Positions 32,215 through 40,806 of a stretch of DNA of 44,379 nt are shown here, piece after piece. Both the position numbers and the translations under genes were made by a program. A model generated the notes under the pieces. The model was not told where the DNA came from. It worked only from the letters and a program-made list of their open reading frames with translations, and made no database searches. How positions within the stretch are numbered: the first letter of the stretch is position 1; every line of letters begins with the position of its first letter. The stretch is from RGIG3528 sp045598045. GTDB taxonomy: Bacteria > Bacillota > Clostridia > Lachnospirales > Lachnospiraceae. The stretch spans positions 1 to 44,379 of the forward strand of contig JAZLLG010000015.1 of NCBI GenBank assembly GCA_045598045.1, read 5' to 3'.

Positions 32215-32974
32215 TTTCTAACCTCTCATTTTCTACAACCTGTTCGGGGATTACTCCTTCGCTTCTGTTGTTTTCATATTCGCCAATCACCTTTCCGTCG
32301 GAAATGGTGATAACTCTGTCTGCGTATCTTGTAAGCGTCGGGTCGTGGGTAACCATGACGATTGTCTGGTTATTCTCCTTAGCCATTTGGGAAATCAGCT
32401 CCATAACCTCGCTTGTTGTGTGGGTATCGAGGTTTCCTGTAGGCTCATCCGCAAAAATGATTTTCGGCTTAGCCACAAATGCACGTGCTATACCGACTCT
32501 CTGCTGCTGTCCGCCTGACATTTCCGTGGGCTTATGGTTCATACGTTTGCCAAGGCCGACTTTGTTTAACATATCAACCGCTGCTTTATGTCTTGTTTTT
32601 CTTCCGACACGTTTAAACGTAAGCGGAAGTTCAACATTCTCTATGGCAGTCAGTGTTCCGATAAGGTTGTACGACTGGAAGACGAAGCCCAGACTGGACT
32701 GTCTGAACTTTGCGAGCTTAGCCTCGCTCATCTTCGTAATATCCTGATTTTTTAATAAAATCTGTCCTGACGAAACTTTTTCTATGCCTGCCAGTACGTT
32801 CAGTATCGTAGATTTTCCCGAACCCGACTGGCCGGTAAGGCAACAGAATTCGCCTTCATACACAGTAAAAGAAACGTCATCCACCGCCCGGATTTTTTCT
32901 TCACCCATGCGGTATACTTTCTTTACATTTTTCACCTCGATAATAGGCTGTCGAGGCTTGTTACCGATATTCAA
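32195..32974 (-). CDS. MacB/LolD-type ABC transporter ATPase
   Basis: The 259-residue ATPase has Walker A GQSGSGKS (48-55), Q-loop FVFQSYNLIGTLTAIENVELP (Q100), signature MSGGQQQRVGIARA (152-165) and Walker B IIFADEPTGNLDT (172-184), all typical of the MacB/LolD/FtsE group. The start is TTG at 32974 with a perfect GGAGG eight bases upstream. A Glu-rich C-terminal tail (ENERLENEEKNV) extends beyond the usual end near 230. First gene of the operon; no clear promoter is visible in the 137 bases upstream. Confidence 0.92.
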   Translation of the reverse strand: MNIGNKPRQPIIEVKNVKKVYRMGEEKIRAVDDVSFTVYEGEFCCLTGQSGSGKSTILNVLAGIEKVSSGQILLKNQDITKMSEAKLAKFRQSSLGFVFQSYNLIGTLTAIENVELPLTFKRVGRKTRHKAAVDMLNKVGLGKRMNHKPTEMSGGQQQRVGIARAFVAKPKIIFADEPTGNLDTHTTSEVMELISQMAKENNQTIVMVTHDPTLTRYADRVITISDGKVIGEYENNRSEGVIPEQVVENERLENEEKNV

Positions 32975-33073
32975 AAAACTAACCTCCTAAAATATCCTGT
33001 AGCTTATATTGGTAGTAGTCGAAATGAATCGCAAAAAAGCTGTTCCTTTCAACTATCTTCTCGCAATATATTC

Positions 33074-33113
33074 AAATCGGTTTCAAAAAATATTTTTTTC
33101 AAAAACCCGATTT
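33074..33113 (-). terminator. AT-rich hairpin at the pepF stop
   Basis: AAATCGGTTT (33074-33083) pairs with AAACCCGATTT (33103-33113) with one bulge; the interior AAAAAATATTTTTT can extend the stem. It overlaps the pepF stop codon but lacks a T-run on the minus strand, so termination would be weak and read-through into the MacB-like operon is possible. Confidence 0.4.
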
Positions 33114-34917
33114 ATTTTTCCAGCTCCTCCGTGAGTCTGCATATCTCATCAATATAGGAGCCAATTGTTTCAATTGTGTGAAGAAGCGGGGCATCCGTAG
33201 AAATATCCACTCCGGCATTCTTTGCAAATTCAACGGGAGTCATTGTACCGCCCGCCGCAAGACCGCGTTTCCAATCGTCAACAGCCTTCTGTCCTTCTCT
33301 TTCGATTCGATTGCAAACCTCTGTGGCAATTGTCAAACCGGCACTGTATGTGTATGAATAAAGCCCCATATAGTAATGCGGCTGTCTCATCCATGTAAGT
33401 TCGGCGCCTTCCGTAAGCTCAACTTCATCTCCCCAGAACTTCTCAAGCACCGATTTAAAAATGCCGCTTAATGTCTCAGCCTGTACACTTCCGCCCTCAT
33501 CAATAATCTTATATACTTCACGCTGATAAGCAGCCTCAAGAAGATGCGTAACAAAGTTATGGTAATATGTGTTACTTACCATGTTTGAAAGGACCCATCT
33601 TCTGAAACGAGGGTCGTCATTTGTCTTAATCAGGTAATGTGAAAGCAGGAGCTCATTCATAGTTGAAGGAGACTCCGTAAAATACATGGCTGTATTACAG
33701 TCAAGTGCGGACTGCGCGTTGCTGCAGGCGCGGAAATGCCCTGCATGTCCAAGTTCATGGGCCATTGTAAACACATCAGACATACGTCCGTTAAATGAAA
33801 GAAGAATGAAAGAATTCTTGCGGTAAGGGCTTGAGCAGAAGCCTCCGGTGCATTTGCCTTCATTGTTGCAAACGTCAAACCAGCGATTATCAAATGCTTC
33901 TTTAACCATTTCAACGTATTCGGGTCCCATAATGGAAAGTCCCTCAACGCAGAATTTTTTAGCATCTGCAAGAGTAACCTTCGGAGAATAGTCAGGATCG
34001 ACAGGAAGCTTCAAATCCGCATAGGTCATCTTATCAAGCTTGTAAATCTTCTTGATGAGGCGTGCAAGCTTACGCATATGAGGTGCAAGCTTATCCATGA
34101 TAACATCAATCTGACGGTCATAAAGCTCACGAGGCACCCTGTCCTCAAAAAGAAGATAATCAAATACGCTGTCATATCCGCGCAAATCAGCCATTGTCTT
34201 TTCGTATCTTACGCACTGATTATATGCTGTCGCGGTAGTGTTCTCAAACTGCTTAAGCTTGTCGTAGAAAGCCCTGTAAGCAGCACGACGCACAGCTGTA
34301 TTCTTCTCATATTCATAGTCATCCTCATAAAGAGAATATCCAAGAGGATACTTCTTTCCGTCTGCCGTAAAGTCATCAAACTTCATATCAGCATGTTTTG
34401 AGGAAAGATATGTTTCATAGCCGCTGCCAAGCGTCTGGCTGAGTGCTGCCAAGGCTTTCTCCGTATCTGCGGAAAGCATATGGGGCTTATTTTTGAGAAC
34501 ATTATCTATAGTGCGTCTGCTAATCTTTGTAAGCTTTTTTGCTTCCTCAAGAACATCTGTCGGAGCATTTGCAAGCTCGTTATCAAAAAAGCTGATTTTG
34601 GTGCTGCATTCAACAACAATATTATCAACTCTGCTGCTCTTCTGAACAAGTTTAGCATCTGTATGATCTGTTTCCACAGCAAGATATGTATAGGCTGAAA
34701 CCCAGTCTGCCAAAATGCTGAACTCGTTTTCAAGTTCAAGTGCTTCGCAAACAGCCTGTGCGGTTGTAAGCTTACCCTCATAACCTGCCAGTTTATCAGC
34801 AACCTGTTTTAATTTTTCCAGGTCCTTTTCCATCTCTTCATCGTTCTTATAAATGAGGGAAAGATCCCATGTTTCATCTACAGGTACTTCGTTTCTTTTA
34901 AGTAATGTGTCTGCCAT
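33112..34917 (-). CDS. pepF: Oligoendopeptidase F (M3B metallopeptidase)
   Basis: The 601-residue cytoplasmic zinc peptidase cleaves oligopeptides. The active site MAHELGHAGHF gives HExxH at 387-391, followed by the third zinc ligand region TESPSTMNE. The N-terminal oligopeptidase F domain (DLSLIYKNDEEMEKDLEKLKQ) is present, and length is normal for PepF. Together with the Opp importer and the second M3 peptidase at 37829 it would break imported peptides to amino acids. Its promoter lies at 35008-35036. ATG 34917 begins the conserved N-terminus. Confidence 0.95.
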   Translation of the reverse strand: MADTLLKRNEVPVDETWDLSLIYKNDEEMEKDLEKLKQVADKLAGYEGKLTTAQAVCEALELENEFSILADWVSAYTYLAVETDHTDAKLVQKSSRVDNIVVECSTKISFFDNELANAPTDVLEEAKKLTKISRRTIDNVLKNKPHMLSADTEKALAALSQTLGSGYETYLSSKHADMKFDDFTADGKKYPLGYSLYEDDYEYEKNTAVRRAAYRAFYDKLKQFENTTATAYNQCVRYEKTMADLRGYDSVFDYLLFEDRVPRELYDRQIDVIMDKLAPHMRKLARLIKKIYKLDKMTYADLKLPVDPDYSPKVTLADAKKFCVEGLSIMGPEYVEMVKEAFDNRWFDVCNNEGKCTGGFCSSPYRKNSFILLSFNGRMSDVFTMAHELGHAGHFRACSNAQSALDCNTAMYFTESPSTMNELLLSHYLIKTNDDPRFRRWVLSNMVSNTYYHNFVTHLLEAAYQREVYKIIDEGGSVQAETLSGIFKSVLEKFWGDEVELTEGAELTWMRQPHYYMGLYSYTYSAGLTIATEVCNRIEREGQKAVDDWKRGLAAGGTMTPVEFAKNAGVDISTDAPLLHTIETIGSYIDEICRLTEELEK

Positions 34918-35007
34918 TTCTTTTTCTCCATTCTCTTACATATCGAACTCTCAGCCTGTTACCCGTTAAAAGATATGCAATACCATTCCCGGCCACAGTC
35001 CAACTGT

Positions 35008-35036
35008 ATAATATCATTGTGCCATCCGGTAAGCAA
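35008..35036 (-). promoter_or_regulatory. pepF promoter with -35 box in a hairpin loop
   Basis: Minus-strand TTGCTT (35036-35031), 17-base spacer, TATTAT (35013-35008), about 90 bases before pepF. The -35 box occupies the loop of the hairpin at 35018-35053. Confidence 0.55.
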
Positions 35037-35053
35037 GCCCACCGGATGGCACA
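35018..35053 (-). terminator. Strong hairpin after the histidine kinase gene
   Basis: TGTGCCATCCGGT (35018-35030) and ACCGGATGGCACA (35041-35053) form a perfect 13-bp stem with a ten-base loop, eight bases past the kinase stop. No T-run follows on the minus strand (ATGATATT), so it may stabilise the 3' end rather than terminate alone. Confidence 0.6.
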
Positions 35054-35061
35054 TTAATAAA

Positions 35062-37029
35062 TCAGCTATGAATAGTATCGCGTTTCATGCATACAATTGC
35101 TTTAAACAAATCTCCATCAATAGCAAGCGTTAATTTCCCGCCCTGAAGCTCTGTAAGGCTCTGTGCTATTGAAAGTCCAAGACCGCTGCCTTCCGTTGTT
35201 CTTGATGCATCTCCTCTGACAAATCTTTCCATAAGTTCGTCAGGTGAGACATTCAGTTCGCACTTGGATGTATTTTTAATAATGATGCGTCCGTACTCAT
35301 CATTAACGTCAACCGACATGTAAACACGCGTACCGGCGAGCGAATACTTGCAGGCGTTGTTCAGAAGATTGTCGAGTACTCTGAAAAGCCTTCTGCCGTC
35401 GGCAAGTATCGTCGATTCCTGCTCAGGAAGCTCCGTAACGAGCTTTAGCCCTGCACCTGCAAACTTCTCTTCATATTCTGCCGCAATCTGGGAAACAAGC
35501 ACATTCAATGCACACGGCTCGAGAACAACCTCAAGATTCCCTGTCGATGCTTTGGATGCTTCAAGAAGATCCTCCAGAAGGCGCTTCAGTCTTTCACCCT
35601 GCCTGTGTAAGATTTCAGCGTATTCCGTTACCTTCTCGTTTTCAACCTGTTCAGAACAAATCAGGTCAGAATAGTTGATAATGGATGTAAGTGGTGTCTT
35701 TATATCATGCGAAACATTTGTAATAAGCTCGGTACGCATACGTTCGCTCTTTATGCGTTCCTCAACTGCTTTATTCATACCGTCGGAAGCAACATTGATT
35801 TTCTCCGCTGCAGTCTTAAACGTCGGAAACAGGTGCTTCGTATCGGTCTTTTCGTTAAAGTTACCTGATGCAAGATTATCAATACCCTTCTGCAGCTTTT
35901 TAAGCATGTAGGAGGTGATAAACATAAAGCATACGATAAAGATTACTGCCAGTACACAGCATACACAAAGTGCCTCCGTGTTGTAGTAGTCGCATGTCAT
36001 TATGAGAACAAGTGTTGCCGCTATAATGAATATCACGGCGGCGAGGGCAGTTCTTCCCATAAGGCGCATGGACATAAGCAGATGCCACAGGCTCTTTCCT
36101 ACGAACACAAGACCTTTCCACAAATTTATAAGAACAATGCCTATAAGTGTGCGTTTCCAGAATCCTCCCACCTTAATCCGGTGAGCAATGTTCATAATCA
36201 AAAGAGCAATAAATATGACAAAGATGCCTGCTCCCGCAAAAATAACGGGAATCGTGATAAGCCGTTCTCCCATCTCATAAATCACAAAGCATGCCAGATA
36301 AGCATAAAATGCAATCAACGCAACAGGGATTTCAAGCCATACCTTCGAAAGGAAATTATCCCTTACCTCACCGTCCCTGCCATATCTTCCGGCCATGGAA
36401 CAGAGCAGGATAATGAAAAACAGAGCCAGTGCAAGCCCACCGAATGTAAACAGCAAAGCCCAGTATCCGAAAAGATACATCTGGTCCACTGCCACTTCTG
36501 CCACAGCATACCTGTCCGGGAAGCCTTTGCTCAAATCAATAAACAGATACACATCGGCAAAATTGTATTCAAGGTAGTAATCAACCACATCGCCGTTTTC
36601 CGTCTCCTCCTCGTAGGCAGCTGTCTTCACCGAAGGGCTGAAAGAAGTCATGGAGTAATGTAAGGTTCTGTAGTCGTTTTCGTCAAAGCTCACGTCCGGA
36701 TTGCTTTGCGAAAAAACGGTTCCGTCAGCTTCAACAATCTTATATTCGAAATTGCAGCCCTTATTAATCAGGTTTTCATATCTGTCAGACCTGTGAGCCT
36801 TTGTGTATACCTGAACGGCATCCGCATAGCCGATGTCGTCATATATTCTGTGAAGTACATTTGCCTTACCGTCATAGCGGGTATCAAATGCATATGCGGC
36901 CGCTGCCACTCCCGCTCCGTAAACGCTCACAAGAATTGACGCCAAAAGGAGCAGGAGCAACAGAAGCTTTATCAGAGGATTTCCTTTGAGAGAGAGCTTT
37001 TTTTCTTTTTTCAATGATTTATCCTTCAA
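35062..37029 (-). CDS. Sensor histidine kinase
   Basis: The 655-residue membrane kinase has one N-terminal helix (LIKLLLLLLLLASILVSVYGAGVAAAA), an external domain of about 130 residues, then several helices (about 175-370), a HAMP-like linker (IDNLASGNFNEKTDTKHLFP), and the catalytic part: NVSHDIKTPLTSI with phospho-acceptor His441, N-box LDNLLNNACKY (Asn558 region) and G2-box GSGLGLS (614-620). It starts with TTG at 37029, overlapping the regulator gene by 11 bases and preceded by GAGGT, so the two are coupled. The number of extra helices is unusual for a classical sensor kinase. The signal is unknown; helix-rich sensors of this class often watch the cell envelope. Confidence 0.93.
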   Translation of the reverse strand: MKDKSLKKEKKLSLKGNPLIKLLLLLLLLASILVSVYGAGVAAAAYAFDTRYDGKANVLHRIYDDIGYADAVQVYTKAHRSDRYENLINKGCNFEYKIVEADGTVFSQSNPDVSFDENDYRTLHYSMTSFSPSVKTAAYEEETENGDVVDYYLEYNFADVYLFIDLSKGFPDRYAVAEVAVDQMYLFGYWALLFTFGGLALALFFIILLCSMAGRYGRDGEVRDNFLSKVWLEIPVALIAFYAYLACFVIYEMGERLITIPVIFAGAGIFVIFIALLIMNIAHRIKVGGFWKRTLIGIVLINLWKGLVFVGKSLWHLLMSMRLMGRTALAAVIFIIAATLVLIMTCDYYNTEALCVCCVLAVIFIVCFMFITSYMLKKLQKGIDNLASGNFNEKTDTKHLFPTFKTAAEKINVASDGMNKAVEERIKSERMRTELITNVSHDIKTPLTSIINYSDLICSEQVENEKVTEYAEILHRQGERLKRLLEDLLEASKASTGNLEVVLEPCALNVLVSQIAAEYEEKFAGAGLKLVTELPEQESTILADGRRLFRVLDNLLNNACKYSLAGTRVYMSVDVNDEYGRIIIKNTSKCELNVSPDELMERFVRGDASRTTEGSGLGLSIAQSLTELQGGKLTLAIDGDLFKAIVCMKRDTIHS

Positions 37030-37711
37030 ATTTGTAACCTCGTCCCCACACGATCTTTAAATGTCTCGGTTCTGCGGGGTTTATTTCAATCTTTTCTCTT
37101 ATGTGTCTTATGTGAACAGCCACTGTACTTTCGTTATCGAGAGGGCTGTCCTGCCATACTTCGGCGTAGATTTCTCTGGGTGAATAAACCTTTCCGGGAG
37201 TTTTCATAAGAAGCTTTAAAATGTCAAACTCCTTCGGAGTAAGCGAAACTTCATCTCCGTCCACTCGAAGCTGTTTCTTCTCATCGTCAAGTTCAATACC
37301 CTTAATGTTTAAGACAACTGACTTATTGCCTACGTTTCCCGCTCCGAGCTGAATGTATCTTCTGAGCTGTGAACGTACCCTGGCCACAACCTCGGCAGGG
37401 TTAAAGGGCTTTGTGATGTAGTCATCCGCGCCCACGTTCAAGCCAAGTATTTTGTCGCTGTCCTCGCCTTTTGCCGTGAGAAGAATAACCGGCACATTAC
37501 TGAATTCACGAATCTTAACCATAGCGGTTATTCCGTCCATAACAGGCATCATTATGTCCATAAGGCAGAGCTGTATGTCGCCGTTTTTCACAGCTTCCAC
37601 AGCTTCTGCACCGTTAGCTGCCTTAACAAAAGAGTAGTTCGGATCGGTGAGATAGATTTCCAAAGCATGAACAATGTCGCGATCGTCATCGCAAATAAGA
37701 ATATTAACCAT
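37019..37711 (-). CDS. OmpR/PhoB-family response regulator
   Basis: The 230-residue regulator has a receiver domain with acidic pocket CDDD (7-10), phospho-acceptor Asp52 in LMDIMMP, Thr79 and Lys101 in ITKPF, and a C-terminal winged-helix with SLTPKEFDILKLLMKTPGKVYSPREIYAEVW and VHIRHIREKIE ending in VWGRGYKFEG. It is the first gene of the two-component operon. The start at 37711 (GGGAG five bases upstream) matches the family; the longer frame runs into promoter sequence. Targets are unknown. Confidence 0.95.
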   Translation of the reverse strand: MVNILICDDDRDIVHALEIYLTDPNYSFVKAANGAEAVEAVKNGDIQLCLMDIMMPVMDGITAMVKIREFSNVPVILLTAKGEDSDKILGLNVGADDYITKPFNPAEVVARVRSQLRRYIQLGAGNVGNKSVVLNIKGIELDDEKKQLRVDGDEVSLTPKEFDILKLLMKTPGKVYSPREIYAEVWQDSPLDNESTVAVHIRHIREKIEINPAEPRHLKIVWGRGYKFEG

Positions 37712-37764
37712 AAGAGCTCCCATATCATCACTTGATGTGTACATACTACTACAAATCATTTTAA

Positions 37765-37812
37765 CAAAAAAGTAGGGAAATGTTTAAGAGATTATTAACA
37801 TTTTCCCTACTA
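37765..37812 (-). terminator. Terminator of the capA-pepF2 transcript
   Basis: GTAGGGAAATGTT (37772-37784) pairs with AACATTTTCCCTAC (37797-37810) with one bulged A, followed by six T on the minus strand. It lies 17 bases after the peptidase stop and separates it from the two-component operon. Confidence 0.85.
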
Positions 37813-37828
37813 ATTTATTCATTCAGTA

Positions 37829-39526
37829 TCAGATTTTTTCTCTGAGTACATCAATTCTTTTAACGATTACATCAATAACCTGTTTAACCGTGCCTTCTTT
37901 GAAAGGATTGTTAAGGCCGGCAATCTTTAAAAGATCGAAGTATCCCTTGCTTCCGCCTGCTTTACAAAGCTTGACATAATTGTCCCATGCTCCCTGTCTG
38001 TCCGTTAATGACTTTGCGTAGAACTGGAATGCACAAATCTGTGCAAGCGCATAATCGATGTAGTAGAAAGGATACATGAAAATATGCTGCTTCTGCATCC
38101 AGAAAGCACCTTCTTCGAGGAACTTGTTTCCGTCGTAATCTCTCCAAGGTAGATATTTCTTTTCGAGGTTATGCCAGATTTCTCTTCTCTTCTTTGCATC
38201 CGTATCGGGATTTTTGAACACCTCATGCTGGAATTCATCAACAGCAACAAGGTAAGGAATAACCTTCAATGCCTCTGTTAAATGTGCATAGCGGTACTTG
38301 TCTGCCTTGTCTCCGAAGAAGCTGTCCATCCAAGGATATGCAAAGTGTTCCATTGACATGGAATGAATCTCGTCAACCTCACTTGTGGAGCTGAACATTT
38401 CCTGCAAAGGCAGCGTTCTGGAACCGATATAGCCCTGGAAAGCATGACCTGCTTCATGAGTAAGAACATCCACATCAGCACTTGTACCGTTAAAGTTGGA
38501 GAAGATGAACGGAGCCTTTCTTTCGGGAAGGAATGTCATGTATCCACCCATATGCTTGTTGGGCTTAGTCTCAAGATCGAAAAGCTCGTACTCTGTCATA
38601 AAGTCAAAGAACTCGGCAGTTTCGGGCGAAAGCTCGTGGTACATTTTCTTTGCTTTCTCGACAAGCTCGTCCTTTGTTCCGATCGGCACAGCATTTCCTT
38701 CGGGGAATACAAGCTGCTCGTCGTAGAAACGAAGCTTATCCACTCCGAGGCGCTTAGCCTGTTCATCATAAAGCTTCTGAACTTCGGGAACAATTACTTC
38801 AACAACCTGCTTTCTGAACACTTCGACGTCGTCTTTATTATAGTCGTAACGCTGCATACTCAAATATGCCTGATCGATGTAGCTGTCGAATTTAAGCTTC
38901 TTTGCTTCTTTTCTTCTTAATGCACAGAGCTTGTCGTACTGTTCGTCAAGTTTACCGGAAACGCTTTCGTAAAGATTTGCCCATGCCTCAAAAGCTTCCT
39001 TTCGTTCTGCGCGGTCCGTACTCTGCATGTGCTTAAGAAGGCCGTAGAAGTTACATTCTTCACCGCGGAATGTCGTCTTACATGAAGCTGCAGTTTTTGA
39101 ATATTCCTGTGTAAGATTTCCCTCTTTGATGGTTTCGGGAATAATCTTCGGGTTCATAAGTCTGAGCTGCTGCTCTGCCGAATAATTGATAAGTGTGCCG
39201 AACTCCTCGTCAAACTCTTTTCTGAATTTTGACTTAATCTGTGCTTTTGAAGCCTTCTGTGACAGGGGCATGAGCATAGCTGCCTTCTTACGGATGAATG
39301 TCATTTCCTCATCGTAGAATTTGTCGGATGTGTCCATTGTGTTACGAATGGAAGCAACAGTGAACATATCTTCAAACTTCGCCATTAACTCTTCTTCTTC
39401 GAAAATGATTTTACGCTGTTCCTCATAGCTTGCGGCCTGCTTATATCTTTTAAGGAGCTGCTTCATCTGCTTCTTAAGTTCGGCAAAGTCAGGTCTTGTG
39501 TACTTGATTTCTGAAAACTTTTCCAT
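37829..39526 (-). CDS. M3-family oligoendopeptidase (second paralogue)
   Basis: The 565-residue zinc peptidase has THEAGHAFQGYIG with HExxH at 357-361 and downstream STSEVDEIHSMSMEHF with the third ligand region. It is clearly distinct from the PepF at 33112 (different HExxH context and N-terminus, shorter) and belongs to the M3 group of Clostridia often annotated as oligoendopeptidase, M3 family. It is probably cytoplasmic; no signal peptide. ATG 39526 is preferred, since GAGGAGG lies six bases upstream and the frame upstream of it is short. It is 20 bases behind the CapA-like gene and likely co-transcribed. Confidence 0.93.
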   Translation of the reverse strand: MEKFSEIKYTRPDFAELKKQMKQLLKRYKQAASYEEQRKIIFEEEELMAKFEDMFTVASIRNTMDTSDKFYDEEMTFIRKKAAMLMPLSQKASKAQIKSKFRKEFDEEFGTLINYSAEQQLRLMNPKIIPETIKEGNLTQEYSKTAASCKTTFRGEECNFYGLLKHMQSTDRAERKEAFEAWANLYESVSGKLDEQYDKLCALRRKEAKKLKFDSYIDQAYLSMQRYDYNKDDVEVFRKQVVEVIVPEVQKLYDEQAKRLGVDKLRFYDEQLVFPEGNAVPIGTKDELVEKAKKMYHELSPETAEFFDFMTEYELFDLETKPNKHMGGYMTFLPERKAPFIFSNFNGTSADVDVLTHEAGHAFQGYIGSRTLPLQEMFSSTSEVDEIHSMSMEHFAYPWMDSFFGDKADKYRYAHLTEALKVIPYLVAVDEFQHEVFKNPDTDAKKRREIWHNLEKKYLPWRDYDGNKFLEEGAFWMQKQHIFMYPFYYIDYALAQICAFQFYAKSLTDRQGAWDNYVKLCKAGGSKGYFDLLKIAGLNNPFKEGTVKQVIDVIVKRIDVLREKI

Positions 39527-39546
39527 TTTAATCCTCCTCATATAAA

Positions 39547-40722
39547 CTATATATCGTGCTCAAGCTGTCTGAGCATAAATTCCTTGACCTGCGTAAGTGT
39601 ACTTTTTTTCCACTCACCTTTCTCAGCTTCCAAAGAAAGCGGATAAATAAGCTGAAAATCCAGCACTTCCCCGGGAACCCGCCCGCTTCTCAGCGGTTCA
39701 TAAAAATTCTTTTTGAAATCCTCTTCGGAAGCATTTGTAAACTCATCCTTTTTGAGATATCTCAGCTGCCTCTTTGTGTTTTCCACAAGCACCCGGGCTG
39801 CCAGCGGAGCAAGCTTTTCATATTCCGAAGGCTGAACGTCCGTAAAAATATCCGAAAGCTCTCCCCCGACAACATGATCGTTCTTTCTGTCGATGTAGAT
39901 GCCGAAAGGCTCAAAGCCGAACTTTTCCTCAGTGAAATTCAGCCGTAAGAGTATTCCATTTTCCGTATTGTACTGCGACCTCTGATAGTCGGTATCGAAA
40001 ACAAAATTACCAAGGGAGTAAAAAATGGCTTTGTCTCCGACGGTTTCGTAATTCATGGGAACGTGCGGGTGATGTGAAACCACGACATCAGCTCCCATTT
40101 CGAGGTAGTCCATGTATCGTTTTCTCACGTATGGCGACGGTAAAGTCGTAAACTCTTCACCGCCATGTGCAACAACAACGCACCACCTGCAGTTCTTTTT
40201 TATCTCTTCAATGCGTTTTTTAATGAGCTCCATATCGCTCCAGGAGAAGCACCCTGCCGCATCCTCGCCCGCTTTTCTGCAAGCTCTCTGGTAGCCGACA
40301 CCAATCATTCCTATGCCGCCGGCTTCGTTAATTATTACCGGCTTTGAAGCTTCGTCTATGTTCATTCCGGCTCCGAGAGTGAATGCTTTGCACTTCTTTG
40401 CTTCTTCAAGTGTATCCGCCATTCCGGCTGCTCCGGCATCCATTATGTGATTGTTGCATATATTCCAAATGTCTGCCCCGATGCGTCTGAAGAAGTCCGT
40501 TGCTTCGGGATTCATGCTGTGAATAAGTTGTCCCGCACTTCCTGCCACCGCATTCCTGCTGCCGTTGGAAAGAGGTCCCTCAACGTTTATGACAAGATGA
40601 TCTGCCGAACGTAAAAATGCAAGGACATCCGAAGCCACCAGCTCCTCGTCCTTCCATTTTTTGTCCATATATTTATCAAATCCGATGTCACCCGTAAAAA
40701 CGACAGAAGATGTTTTTTTCAT
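39547..40722 (-). CDS. CapA-family protein (poly-gamma-glutamate synthesis-type metallophosphoesterase fold)
   Basis: The 391-residue protein has the CapA metal-site motifs: FTGDIGFD (9-16), VINVEGPLS, NICNNHIMDAG, VVVAHGGEE and VVVSHHPHVPMNYE, ending the core with FYSLGNFVFDTDY. CapA takes part in poly-gamma-glutamate capsule export in Bacillus, but most clostridial homologues have no capB/capC. Here none is seen. CapA is normally anchored by an N-terminal helix; this copy begins directly with the first motif (residue 9) and has no signal peptide, so it should be cytoplasmic. Function is open. It has its own promoter (40770-40798). Confidence 0.85.
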   Translation of the reverse strand: MKKTSSVVFTGDIGFDKYMDKKWKDEELVASDVLAFLRSADHLVINVEGPLSNGSRNAVAGSAGQLIHSMNPEATDFFRRIGADIWNICNNHIMDAGAAGMADTLEEAKKCKAFTLGAGMNIDEASKPVIINEAGGIGMIGVGYQRACRKAGEDAAGCFSWSDMELIKKRIEEIKKNCRWCVVVAHGGEEFTTLPSPYVRKRYMDYLEMGADVVVSHHPHVPMNYETVGDKAIFYSLGNFVFDTDYQRSQYNTENGILLRLNFTEEKFGFEPFGIYIDRKNDHVVGGELSDIFTDVQPSEYEKLAPLAARVLVENTKRQLRYLKKDEFTNASEEDFKKNFYEPLRSGRVPGEVLDFQLIYPLSLEAEKGEWKKSTLTQVKEFMLRQLEHDI

Positions 40723-40769
40723 GTTTTCTTCTTGCAGGCTTATCTTACAAGCCCTCCTCGCAACGATGA

Positions 40770-40798
40770 ATTTTATAATATCATATATGTTTTGTCCA
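40770..40798 (-). promoter_or_regulatory. Promoter of the CapA-like gene
   Basis: Minus-strand TGGACA (40798-40793), 17-base spacer, TAAAAT (40775-40770), about 48 bases before the start codon. Confidence 0.6.
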
Positions 40799-40806
40799 TC
40801 CGACTT

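Noticed and set aside
39547..40722. Capsule synthesis cluster
   Set aside because: Only the CapA-like gene is present, without capB, capC or other capsule genes and without an anchor.
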